Assembly (NCBI GenBank): GCA_003524565.1
Contig: DQGU01000027.1
Coordinates: 1 to 6,459, forward strand
Direction: 5' to 3'
DNA length: 6,459 bases
DNA from: Rhodospirillaceae bacterium
GTDB lineage: Bacteria; Pseudomonadota; Alphaproteobacteria; Micavibrionales; UBA2020
Shown here piece by piece: positions 1-5,670 of this stretch; position 1 is the stretch's first letter; each line of letters starts with the position of its first letter. Made by a program: the position numbers and the translations under genes. Below the pieces are notes generated by a model. That model had not been told where the DNA came from. It made no database searches and worked only from the letters and a program-made list of their open reading frames with translations.

Positions 1-687
1 GTGTTCGTTCAGCCAGTGGCGGGAGGCTTTGGCGTTGGTGGTCAGGCTGGCGCAAAGACGCCAGAAGGCAGGGCCGTGGTTCATGTGCACGCGGTGGGCG
101 ACTTCGTGGGCGACCAGATAATCCATGACATCGGCGGGGGCGAGGATAAGCCGCCATGAATACATCAGCCTGCCATCCGCGCCGCAGCTGCCCCAGCGCG
201 ATTTGGGGTCGAGCACGCGCACGCTTGAAGGCTTCAGCCCCAAGGCGGCGGATTTTTCATGCGACAGCGCGCTCAGCTGCCGCAGCGCCTCGGCCTTGAG
301 GAAATCGCGCACGCGGCGGTGAATATGCGCGGCATCGCCATGCACAACCAGCGCATCGCCTGCAAGCCGCGCAAGGCCGCGCCCCGTTTCATGCCGAATG
401 GTATATGTTTTGCCGCCGACCGAAACCGCATCACCCGCCGCAAACTGGCGCGCGGGCGTTAACTTGGCGCGGTGTTTTTCAATCCAGTCTTTGTTATCGC
501 GCACAAATCTTTCGGCGGATTTGAGCGAGGTGCGCTTCGGCCATGTCAAAACAACATCGCCCAATTTTGCATCCACGCGCAGCGACAAGCGCCGCGCGCG
601 GCCATTTGGCACCACCCGCACGCCGTCGATGTCGGCGGGCGGTATCGGCGCGGCGGCTTTACGCATTTTGATGATGGTTTTCAGCAT
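1..687 (-). CDS. ygjP: YgjP/DUF45-type zinc metallopeptidase (3' end cut off)
   Basis: This gene runs off the low-coordinate edge, so the last few residues of the protein are missing; 229 codons are visible. It belongs to the YgjP-like (DUF45, M48-related) metallopeptidase family. Numbering from the ATG at 687, the signature SRWGSCG lies around residues 163-169, followed by a YSWRLILAP stretch. The zinc motif HEVAH is at 194-198 and the third-ligand segment MNHGPAFW has its His at 204, so all expected metal ligands are present. No signal peptide or membrane segment is seen, so it should be cytoplasmic. The physiological substrate of this family is not well settled. The start is uncertain: the ATG at 687 has an AGG five bases upstream, while an in-frame ATG at 666 has no ribosome binding site but gives a short 8-nt overlap (ATGCGTAA) with the stop of the LeuA-like gene. 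Either choice implies translational coupling to that gene. Family assignment is firm; role and exact start are not. Confidence 0.9.
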   Translation of the reverse strand, partial: MLKTIIKMRKAAAPIPPADIDGVRVVPNGRARRLSLRVDAKLGDVVLTWPKRTSLKSAERFVRDNKDWIEKHRAKLTPARQFAAGDAVSVGGKTYTIRHETGRGLARLAGDALVVHGDAAHIHRRVRDFLKAEALRQLSALSHEKSAALGLKPSSVRVLDPKSRWGSCGADGRLMYSWRLILAPADVMDYLVAHEVAHRVHMNHGPAFWRLCASLTTNAKASRHWLNEH

Positions 688-2179
688 CGCGGCCTGCCAG
701 CATACGGTTGAGCGCGTCGATATAGGCGCGCACCGACGCCACAATCACATCGGGGTCGATGCCGATGCCGTTATAGCTATGCCCGCCGCCCGACAGGCGC
801 ACGTTCACTTCGCCCTTCGCGTCGGAGCCTTGGGTCAGCGCCTTCAGCTCGTAATGCGTCAAAATCACGTCGTCATGCGGCACCAGAATACGCATCGCCT
901 TGAAACAGGCATCGACAGGGCCTTTGCCCATCGCGCGGGCTTTTTGCCGCTGGCCGTCCATGTCGATTTCAAGCTCTGCCTCTTGCGGGCCGAAGGAGCC
1001 CGATTTGACCCCAAGCCCCACAAACGTTACACGCTCGCGCGGCAGGCCTTCGGTTGCGGTGACAATCACGCGCAAATCTTCGTCGCTGACCTTGCGGCGG
1101 CGTTCGGCAAAATCCTGAAACCGCGCATAGGCGGCATCAAGCGCCGTATCGTCCAGTTCAAACCCGAGCGTGCGCAATTTGGCGCGGAAAAAACTGCGGC
1201 CGGAATATTTGCCCAGCACCAGTTCGGATTTATCGCGCCCGACGGATTCCGGCGTCATGACGTCGTATGCGCGGCCATCAAGGTGAATGCCCGATTCCTG
1301 CGAAAACACATTCAGCCCGATGACAGGCTTGCTGGGCTGGGGCGTGAAGCCGGTGAGTTCCCCCAGCAGTTTCGCCGCCGGGGCGAGGTATTCGGACACA
1401 ACGCCCGTTTCGTAGGCCAGCCTGTCTTGCCGCGTGCGGATGGCCATGACGACTTCTTCTAGCGCCGCATGGCCGGCGCGCGCGCCGATACCGCCCAGCG
1501 TCACCGTCACTTGCCGTGCGCCCGCATCCAGCGCCGCAAGGCTGTTGGCAAGCGCAAGGCCAAGGTCGTTAGGGCAGTCAACAGACAATACGGCGCGGTC
1601 GATATCCGGCACGCGGTTTTTAACCATCTGCACAATTTGCGCCATTTCGGCGGGCACGCCGTAGCCCACGCTGTCGGCGATGTTGATGGTGGAGGCGCCC
1701 GCGCGAATGGCGGTTTCTATGGCGCGGCACAGAAATTCAGGCTCCGCCCGCGTGGCGTCTTCGGCTGTCCATTGCACGTCTTCGGCATGGGCACGCGCGG
1801 CCGTGATACCGTTTCGGATAACGGCCAGCGTTTCGGCGGCATCCATATTCAGGCGGTGTTTCATGTGCTGCGGCGATACCGCCGTAAATACGTTCAAACG
1901 CACGCGCGGCGCACGGCGGGATATTTGCGCGGCGGCCATGATGTCCTCGGGGCGCGTGCGGCAGATAATGGAAATTTTTGCACCATGCAACACCTGCGCG
2001 ACACGGCGGATGCTTTCAATGTCGCTGTCATCGTCCGGCATGCCCGCTTCGATAATATCGACGCCCATGCGGTCGAGCGCTTCGGCCATGCGCGGCTTGT
2101 CTTCCGCGCGCATGCTGTGGCCGGGGGCGTGGTCGCCCGCGAAAAGGGTTGAATCGTATATCCAGATACGTTCTGACAT
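659..2179 (-). CDS. leuA-like: LeuA-like (2-isopropylmalate synthase family) protein lacking catalytic residues
   Basis: The 506-residue protein aligns over its full length with 2-isopropylmalate synthase, which condenses acetyl-CoA with 2-oxoisovalerate in leucine synthesis. The TIM-barrel part is about residues 4-270, the linker follows, and the LeuA dimerisation/leucine-binding domain is about 365-495 (GKGPVDACFKA, DAKGEVNVRL, GIGIDPDVIVASVRAY). The active site is abnormal. The usual DTTLRDGEQ reads DSTLFAGDH (9-17), so Arg becomes Phe13 and the metal-ligand Asp becomes Ala14. The usual VHxHNDLG reads VDCPNDLG, so both metal-ligand His are Asp201 and Pro203. VEFSxEDA reads VQWTAEDA (Glu to Gln136). 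NGIGERAGN reads GGIGARAGH (229-237). FAH before SGIH reads FSQ, although His299 is kept. Known family chemistry needs the divalent metal, so I infer this protein is not a working 2-isopropylmalate synthase. It could be a pseudoenzyme, a regulator of true LeuA, or an enzyme with a different reaction. The ATG at 2179 has a weak AGG five bases upstream, 6 nt after the Trm112 stop. A leuA label by similarity alone would mislead. Confidence 0.88.
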   Translation of the reverse strand: MSERIWIYDSTLFAGDHAPGHSMRAEDKPRMAEALDRMGVDIIEAGMPDDDSDIESIRRVAQVLHGAKISIICRTRPEDIMAAAQISRRAPRVRLNVFTAVSPQHMKHRLNMDAAETLAVIRNGITAARAHAEDVQWTAEDATRAEPEFLCRAIETAIRAGASTINIADSVGYGVPAEMAQIVQMVKNRVPDIDRAVLSVDCPNDLGLALANSLAALDAGARQVTVTLGGIGARAGHAALEEVVMAIRTRQDRLAYETGVVSEYLAPAAKLLGELTGFTPQPSKPVIGLNVFSQESGIHLDGRAYDVMTPESVGRDKSELVLGKYSGRSFFRAKLRTLGFELDDTALDAAYARFQDFAERRRKVSDEDLRVIVTATEGLPRERVTFVGLGVKSGSFGPQEAELEIDMDGQRQKARAMGKGPVDACFKAMRILVPHDDVILTHYELKALTQGSDAKGEVNVRLSGGGHSYNGIGIDPDVIVASVRAYIDALNRMLAGRDAENHHQNA

Positions 2180-2185
2180 AAACGC

Positions 2186-2371
2186 CTAATCCAGCTTGCG
2201 CGCGGCGTCGGGCAGCATCACCGGAATGCCATTTTCGATGGGGAAGGCAAGGCCAGCCTGACGGCTGACAAGTTCCTGCCGCGCCTCGTCATATTCCAGC
2301 GGCGCCTTGGTCAGCGGGCAGACGAGGATTTCGAGAAGTTTGGGATCGGCTTTTTTGATGTCGCTGGGCAT
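2186..2371 (-). CDS. Trm112-like protein (YcaR/UPF0434 family)
   Basis: This small 61-residue protein matches the bacterial Trm112/YcaR family along its whole length: LLEILVCPLTKAPLEYD near residues 12-28, a short beta segment ELVSRQAGLAFPI, and the closing NGIPVMLPDAARKL. In eukaryotes and archaea, Trm112 is a small partner that stabilises and activates methyltransferases acting on tRNA, rRNA and release factors. The bacterial members are less well defined but may do the same. Only one cysteine (C18) remains where zinc-binding members carry several, which I believe is common in alphaproteobacterial members, so this copy probably does not bind zinc in the classical way. The gene starts 36 nt after the LON-domain gene and ends 6 nt before the LeuA-like gene, with no good ribosome binding site, so translation probably depends on read-through from its neighbours. 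The length is normal for the family. Confidence 0.92.
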   Translation of the reverse strand: MPSDIKKADPKLLEILVCPLTKAPLEYDEARQELVSRQAGLAFPIENGIPVMLPDAARKLD

Positions 2372-2407
2372 GGGCAGCTTTCGGTTAAAATCAGGGGCCG
2401 GACAAAA

Positions 2408-3067
2408 TTAGTGGCAGGTGTCTTTGTTGCAACCGCTGCCGCAGCTTTCACGCACGGCGGATTCCAAAAGCCCGTGCAAAATGCGCGCGCGGTCGGACAG
2501 TTTGGGCGCCTCCAGAAGCGCCTGTTTTTCTTCGGCGTCAAACGGGCAGACAACGCTGAGCGTCGCGACAAGTTTTTCGCAGCCAATCTGGCGTATCTGT
2601 TCCCACTGGTCGCAGGACATGCCCATTTTTTTGAAATAGGCATGCAGCGTATTCACCATGGTTTCGCGGCAAATATCGGTGACGGTATCGGGTTCAAGGT
2701 CGCCCTTGAACGCCGACCATTCGGGCTTCACCTGCAAATAACCGCCCGCAGCCTGCACGGGCGCGGATGACAGGTTAAAACGCGCGACGCCTTTGAGGGT
2801 AATCAGGTAACGCCCGTCGTCGGTTTCGCTAAAAGACACAATGCGCCCCGCGCAGCCGGTTTTGCAAAGCCTGCCCGTTTCATCCTGCGGCTGTATCATG
2901 CCGATAAGACGGTCGGTGGCAAGCGCGGCGCGGGTCATGGCCAGATAACGCGGTTCGAATATATTCAGCGGCAGCTGCGCACGCGGCAGCAAAATCACGC
3001 GCGGCAACGGAAACAGCGGCATTTCCGCCGGAAGCGCATCGAAAGATATATCGAACGGGTCAGCCAT
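2408..3067 (-). CDS. LON substrate-binding-domain protein
   Basis: The 219-residue protein is a stand-alone copy of the N-terminal substrate-binding domain of Lon protease (LON/PUA-like fold), without the ATPase or protease parts. The domain opens with MPLFPLPRVILLPRAQLPLNIFEPRY (about 16-41), followed by DRLIGMIQP, GCAGRIVSFSETDDGRYLITLKGVARF (71-97) and a helical C-terminal part with CPFDAEEKQALLEAP (174-188). It is presumably cytoplasmic; the function is unproven but likely involves binding unfolded or damaged protein. The C-terminus carries an unusual tail with Cys209, Cys213, Cys218 and a final His219, which could bind metal or be redox active. I chose the ATG at 3067 because AAGGAA sits six bases upstream (3074-3079). 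A longer frame back to 3193 would add 42 low-complexity residues inside the cnoX gene and is rejected. The gap after the cnoX stop is 11 nt, so the two are almost certainly co-transcribed. Confidence 0.92.
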   Translation of the reverse strand: MADPFDISFDALPAEMPLFPLPRVILLPRAQLPLNIFEPRYLAMTRAALATDRLIGMIQPQDETGRLCKTGCAGRIVSFSETDDGRYLITLKGVARFNLSSAPVQAAGGYLQVKPEWSAFKGDLEPDTVTDICRETMVNTLHAYFKKMGMSCDQWEQIRQIGCEKLVATLSVVCPFDAEEKQALLEAPKLSDRARILHGLLESAVRESCGSGCNKDTCH

Positions 3068-3073
3068 GCCCTG

Positions 3074-3079
3074 TTCCTT
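3074..3079 (-). promoter_or_regulatory. Ribosome binding site of the LON-domain gene
   Basis: The minus strand reads AAGGAA, six bases before the ATG at 3067. This is the best Shine-Dalgarno match in the operon, and it abuts the last base of the cnoX stop codon. It decides the start of the LON-domain gene and suggests that ribosomes ending cnoX can re-initiate there. Confidence 0.7.
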
Positions 3080-4032
3080 CAAGAAAACAAAACGGCGGAC
3101 AACTTGCGCCGCCCCTGCGCCGTCAGCGGATGCGCATTGCCGAGCGCGTCGAAAACGTCCAAAAGCAATTTGCGGGCTTTTTGTTCCTGCCATTCGCGGT
3201 CGCGGCGCGTGAGGTCAACCAGCGTATCAATCGCGGATTCAATATCGCAAGCCGCCAGCTGCACACGCGCAAGGTCAAAACGCGCGGCATGATTTTTAGG
3301 CTCTTTATTCACCTGCGCTTCAATCGCGGCGACGTCTGCAAGACCGGCGGCATCGTCGATAGCGGCAAGCAAAAACGAAAGCCCCTTGATGCGCGGATGC
3401 GCGCGCTGTTCGTCCGTCAGTTGCGATACGATTTCGGTGACGCCTTCGGGCGATTTTTCGGCAACGAAACACCAGCCGATGCCGGCCATCGCATCCATGT
3501 TATCGGGCGCGATATCCAGAACGGTGCTATAGGCTGCCATCGCATCCGTATAGGCAGCGGCGGCAAAAAAATCGTCGGCGCGTTTCATTTCCGCGCTGAC
3601 ATCGACGGGCGCCGTTTCTGCGTTATCGTCGTTATCCGCTGCAGCGCCGCCAAGCGCGACGAGCTTTTGCACAAAGGCGCGCAGTTCACTCTCCGGTCTG
3701 CCGCCCATGAAACCATCGACGGGCTGGCCTTGCCAGAAGGCATAGACTGTGGGCACCGACTGCACGCGGAAGACTTGCGCCAGCTCGGGGCTTTTGTCGA
3801 TATCGACTTTAACCATCTGCACTTTGCCGTTTGCTTCGTTGACCACCTTTTCCAAAAGCGGCATCAGCTGTTTGCAAGGCCCGCACCACGTCGCCCAGAA
3901 ATCGACAATCACGGGCGTGCGCATCGATTGCGCCAGCACATCAGTTTCGAAGGCTTCGGTATGCGTGTCGCGGATATGGGCGCTTTGTGCGGTATCCACG
4001 GATTTTTTGCCAAGTTGGGTCAGGTCGAGCAT
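3079..4032 (-). CDS. cnoX: Thioredoxin-TPR chaperedoxin CnoX (YbbN)
   Basis: The 317-residue protein has an N-terminal thioredoxin domain (about 20-128) and a C-terminal TPR-like helical region (about 145-312), the layout of CnoX/YbbN. The thioredoxin active site WCGPC is complete (Cys50 and Cys53), with DFWATWCGPCKQ before it, the VDIDKSPELAQVF strand-helix at 76-88 and the cis-proline site SVPT at 92-95. E. coli CnoX is a holdase that lacks a working CxxC, while alphaproteobacterial relatives such as that of Caulobacter keep a redox-active one. This copy should therefore have both holdase and thiol-disulphide activity in the cytoplasm, possibly handing clients to GroEL. An acidic linker rich in Ala and Asp (129-147) joins the domains. 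The ATG at 4032 has only a weak GGA six bases upstream. It is the first gene after the promoter at 4087 and probably leads a five-gene operon. Assignment is secure. Confidence 0.95.
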   Translation of the reverse strand: MLDLTQLGKKSVDTAQSAHIRDTHTEAFETDVLAQSMRTPVIVDFWATWCGPCKQLMPLLEKVVNEANGKVQMVKVDIDKSPELAQVFRVQSVPTVYAFWQGQPVDGFMGGRPESELRAFVQKLVALGGAAADNDDNAETAPVDVSAEMKRADDFFAAAAYTDAMAAYSTVLDIAPDNMDAMAGIGWCFVAEKSPEGVTEIVSQLTDEQRAHPRIKGLSFLLAAIDDAAGLADVAAIEAQVNKEPKNHAARFDLARVQLAACDIESAIDTLVDLTRRDREWQEQKARKLLLDVFDALGNAHPLTAQGRRKLSAVLFS

Positions 4033-4051
4033 CGGTATTCCGTTTTCTAGA

Positions 4052-4069
4052 AGCGGCGCAAAGCGCGCT
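4052..4069 (-). promoter_or_regulatory. Small hairpin in the predicted cnoX leader
   Basis: On the minus strand AGCGCGC and GCGCCGCT flank a TTT loop, forming seven GC-rich pairs with one bulged C. The hairpin lies about 20 bases upstream of the cnoX ATG, inside the leader predicted from the -10 box. It is not followed by a T run, so it is not a terminator. It could affect mRNA stability or initiation. This is read from the sequence only, and such hairpins arise by chance in GC-rich DNA. Confidence 0.3.
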
Positions 4070-4086
4070 ATTCAACATACAAGCGC

Positions 4087-4092
4087 ATTATA
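4087..4092 (-). promoter_or_regulatory. -10 box of the cnoX operon promoter
   Basis: The minus strand carries a perfect TATAAT 55 bases upstream of the cnoX start, in the AT-rich gap after the deacylase gene. Transcription would start near 4080, giving a leader of roughly 48 bases. The -35 region is poor: the hexamer 17 bases upstream reads CTTATT. The promoter may therefore need an activator or may be a weak housekeeping promoter. It is the only clear promoter-like element ahead of the five genes that follow. Confidence 0.55.
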
Positions 4093-4114
4093 GCAGCCTG
4101 TTTCATAGAAATAA

Positions 4115-4124
4115 GCCCGAAGGC
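4115..4124 (-). terminator. Possible weak terminator after the deacylase gene
   Basis: The minus strand can form GCC-TTCG-GGC, a short stem closed by the very stable C(UUCG)G tetraloop, followed by TTATTTC. The stem has only three GC pairs plus one possible G-U pair, so termination would be weak at best. Some transcripts from the upstream gene pair could run on into cnoX. Confidence 0.25.
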
Positions 4125-4143
4125 CGCAAAATCAACGCAAAAT
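4125..4143 (-). repeat. Tandem 8-bp repeat upstream of the cnoX promoter
   Basis: CGCAAAAT occurs twice on the plus strand, at 4125-4132 and 4136-4143, separated by CAA. The 11-bp period puts both copies on the same face of the helix. The pair is centred about 54 bases upstream of the predicted cnoX transcription start, a usual place for an activator site and in keeping with the poor -35 box. I do not recognise the motif as that of a known regulator. Confidence 0.35.
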
Positions 4144-4162
4144 AAAGCCCAAAGAGCGCGTA

Positions 4163-4702
4163 TCAGCTGCGTTTTTCAAGGTTGGCGACCTGCGGCGCGT
4201 ACCCCCAATGCCGCAGCAGCCGCAAAAGCCCGTCCGGCGCAAGGCAGGTGGTCATATCATTACGGAGGGGGTGGCAATTGATTGTGCTGCACTGCATCAA
4301 TTTCTCGTCCAGCACAAAGCGCACCCGCCGCGCGGTATCGTTGACAAGGGCAAGCGGCGTGACGGAACCGGGCGTGACGCCCAGATTGTCCATGAGCCGC
4401 TCCGGCGAGCCGAAAGACAGCCTGCCCGCGCCGATAACATCCGGCAGGGATTTGAGGTCAACGGCCGTGTAGGCGCCCGCCGTGACCAGCCAGAGCTGTT
4501 CTTTCTTGTCCTTCAGGAACAGGTTCTTGGTATGCCCGCCCGCAATGCGGTGTTTGAACCCCTCCCCCTCCGCCACCGTAAAGACGGCCGGATGGGCATA
4601 GGTGACGGCGGCAATGCCCAGCGCCGCAAACAGGGCGGCAAAAGGCTCCGGCGTTTGGATTATGTCAATTTTGACGTCGCTTGGGGTGGGCTCTGTGCTC
4701 AT
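4163..4702 (-). CDS. ProXp-ala-type aminoacyl-tRNA deacylase (YbaK/PrdX family)
   Basis: The 179-residue protein belongs to the YbaK/ProRS-associated editing-domain family and most resembles the ProXp-ala group, which frees alanine from mischarged tRNA-Pro in trans. Visible signatures are HPAVFTVAEGE (37-47), GGHTKNLFLKDKK (55-67, including the conserved lysine 59), GAGRLSFGSPERLMDNLGVTPGSVTPLALVND (91-122) and the C-terminal CHPLRNDMTTCLAPDGLLRLLRHWG (143-167). It is cytoplasmic and acts in translation quality control. Closely related members edit other mischarged tRNAs, so the exact amino acid is inferred. The ATG at 4702 follows the stop of the PP2C-like gene by only 3 nt, and no ribosome binding site is visible, so it is probably translated by coupling. 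Its length and motifs are normal. Confidence 0.93.
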   Translation of the reverse strand: MSTEPTPSDVKIDIIQTPEPFAALFAALGIAAVTYAHPAVFTVAEGEGFKHRIAGGHTKNLFLKDKKEQLWLVTAGAYTAVDLKSLPDVIGAGRLSFGSPERLMDNLGVTPGSVTPLALVNDTARRVRFVLDEKLMQCSTINCHPLRNDMTTCLAPDGLLRLLRHWGYAPQVANLEKRS

Positions 4703-4705
4703 AGG

Positions 4706-5527
4706 TCAGGGAATAAAGCGGATATAGGTGCGGTCGTCAAACGAAACATATCCCGGCTTCACGCCCTTCACCTGCGGATAGAGCCTGTACATCAGCGGGT
4801 CTTGGGTCACGACGTATTGCAGGGTTTTTTCCGTCTCCTCCAGCGTCGAGGCGACGTAAGGGTAGCCATCACTGGCCAGCACAATTTCAGTTGCGTGGCT
4901 GGCGTTGAAAATTTCGACATGCGCGTCGGGCACACGCGTGCCGTTGATAACGCCATAACCGAAAGGGCCGTCATAATTGGTGAATACCTTGAATTCGCCC
5001 ATCATGGGGGACAGCAATTCCCACGTCGGATCGTTATCGCGCAAAGAGTCTTCGCTATCGCCCTTGGCAAGGCGGGAGCAGATATAGGCACGCCGCAGCT
5101 GCGCCCAGTTTTCTTCCTGCAAAAAGCTTTTGGTATTGGCAAGGCCGTTAATCATGAACGTCGGGTCGGCCACGCGCCAGATTTCGCGGCGGTAGCGCGA
5201 ATACATGACCAGCGCGCAGGCCGGACGGCGCAGCGTATCGCCGAAACCCTTGTTTTCGGACGCCGCCACGGTTTCGGATATGCTTTTCAGGCGCTCGGTC
5301 AAATGGTCGATGGCCTGGCGCGCCTCTATCTGCCGCGGCAGGCGGATGATTTCGGAGGCGATGGTTTCGGACGCAAAACGGCCGATGGTCATACCCTGCA
5401 GCATCTGGCCACGGCGGGACGTCACGCCGTCAATCACGCCGATAAAATGCTCATCGACGACAATCTTGTCTTCGTTGAGCGATTCATCCCCCGTTTTCCC
5501 TTGGGTGAATTGTTCGATGACTTGCAT
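4706..5527 (-). CDS. Divergent PP2C (PPM)-type protein phosphatase-like protein
   Basis: The 273-residue protein shows the spaced acidic motifs of metal-dependent PP2C phosphatases: SLNEDK near the start (Glu19, Asp20), VIDGVTS (Asp33, Gly34), IVLASDGYP (Asp220) and FDDRTYIRF at the end (Asp264, Asp265). These match the NED, DG, SDG and DD metal-binding positions of the family, so a phosphatase fold is likely. It departs from typical members in having DGVTS instead of the usual DGMGG and a long middle region (about 110-200, with Trp- and Tyr-rich segments) that I do not recognise. No membrane segment or extra sensory domain is present. Its substrate is unknown. The ATG at 5527 is preferred: the same frame extends only to a TTG at 5578, and that TTG overlaps the best promoter candidate. 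No strong ribosome binding site is visible. It is followed after 3 nt by the tRNA deacylase gene. It could also be a catalytically altered PP2C homologue. Confidence 0.75.
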   Translation of the reverse strand: MQVIEQFTQGKTGDESLNEDKIVVDEHFIGVIDGVTSRRGQMLQGMTIGRFASETIASEIIRLPRQIEARQAIDHLTERLKSISETVAASENKGFGDTLRRPACALVMYSRYRREIWRVADPTFMINGLANTKSFLQEENWAQLRRAYICSRLAKGDSEDSLRDNDPTWELLSPMMGEFKVFTNYDGPFGYGVINGTRVPDAHVEIFNASHATEIVLASDGYPYVASTLEETEKTLQYVVTQDPLMYRLYPQVKGVKPGYVSFDDRTYIRFIP

Positions 5528-5568
5528 AACATTTAACCGCCGCGCACAGGAAAAATGCGGCGAATCCC

Positions 5569-5588
5569 TGCCTTTCAAGATAAAGGCA
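5569..5588. repeat. Perfect 7-bp inverted repeat upstream of the PP2C-like gene
   Basis: TGCCTTT (5569-5575) and AAAGGCA (5582-5588) form an exact inverted repeat with a 6-bp spacer. It overlaps the candidate -10 box of the PP2C-like gene, where an operator would be expected. It could equally be a small hairpin in the leader. Confidence 0.35.
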
Positions 5589-5606
5589 AGACTCTTGGAA
5601 ACTCAA
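5577..5606 (-). promoter_or_regulatory. Candidate promoter of the PP2C-like/deacylase pair
   Basis: The minus strand reads TTGAGT (5601-5606) and TATCTT (5577-5582) with an 18-bp spacer, each matching four of six consensus positions. It lies between the upstream terminator and the ATG at 5527, giving a leader of about 40 bases. A promoter is needed here because the amidohydrolase transcript appears to end upstream. Confidence 0.35.
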
Positions 5607-5617
5607 GCCGTTTCGGG

Positions 5618-5661
5618 AAAAAAACGCGCGCGTGCCCATTCGGCAACAGCGCGCGCTTTTT
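5618..5661 (-). terminator. Intrinsic terminator after the amidohydrolase gene
   Basis: On the minus strand CGCGCGC pairs with GCGCGCG around an inner TTGCC/GGCA stem, and the hairpin is followed directly by seven T. A run of five A precedes the hairpin and can pair with the T run. It lies 10 nt past the amidohydrolase stop and is the clearest terminator in the window. Because A and T runs flank both sides, it could also work in the other direction. Confidence 0.85.
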
Positions 5662-5670
5662 AAAGGCCTA

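Noticed and set aside
398..1462. Plus-strand open frame (354 codons) opposite the LeuA-like and YgjP genes
   Set aside because: It is antisense to well-supported coding sequence, with a low-complexity Arg/His/Ala-rich product and no domain.
659..2179. The LeuA-like ORF as a decaying pseudogene or the product of sequencing errors
   Set aside because: The frame is uninterrupted for 506 codons, flanking motifs are well conserved, and the changes are several separate in-frame substitutions concentrated at active-site positions, which errors or random decay would not favour.
2311..2643. Minus-strand frame of 110 codons overlapping the Trm112 and LON-domain genes
   Set aside because: It is a different frame of two recognised genes, and the product is an Arg/Pro/Ala-rich shadow.
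3068..3193. N-terminal extension of the LON-domain protein to an ATG at 3193
   Set aside because: The extra 42 residues look non-coding, would overlap cnoX by over 100 bases, and the ATG at 3067 has a good AAGGAA site at the right distance.
3130..4050. Plus-strand open frame (306 codons) opposite cnoX
   Set aside because: It lies almost wholly within the reverse complement of a certain gene, and its translation shows no family signature.
4208..5536. Long plus-strand open frame (442 codons) opposite the PP2C-like and deacylase genes
   Set aside because: It is antisense to two genes with clear family motifs, and its product is rich in Arg, His and Gln with no recognisable domain, as expected for a shadow frame in GC-rich DNA.
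5528..5578. TTG start extending the PP2C-like protein by 17 residues
   Set aside because: The extension overlaps the candidate promoter and inverted repeat, has no ribosome binding site I can see, and lies outside the PP2C homology region.
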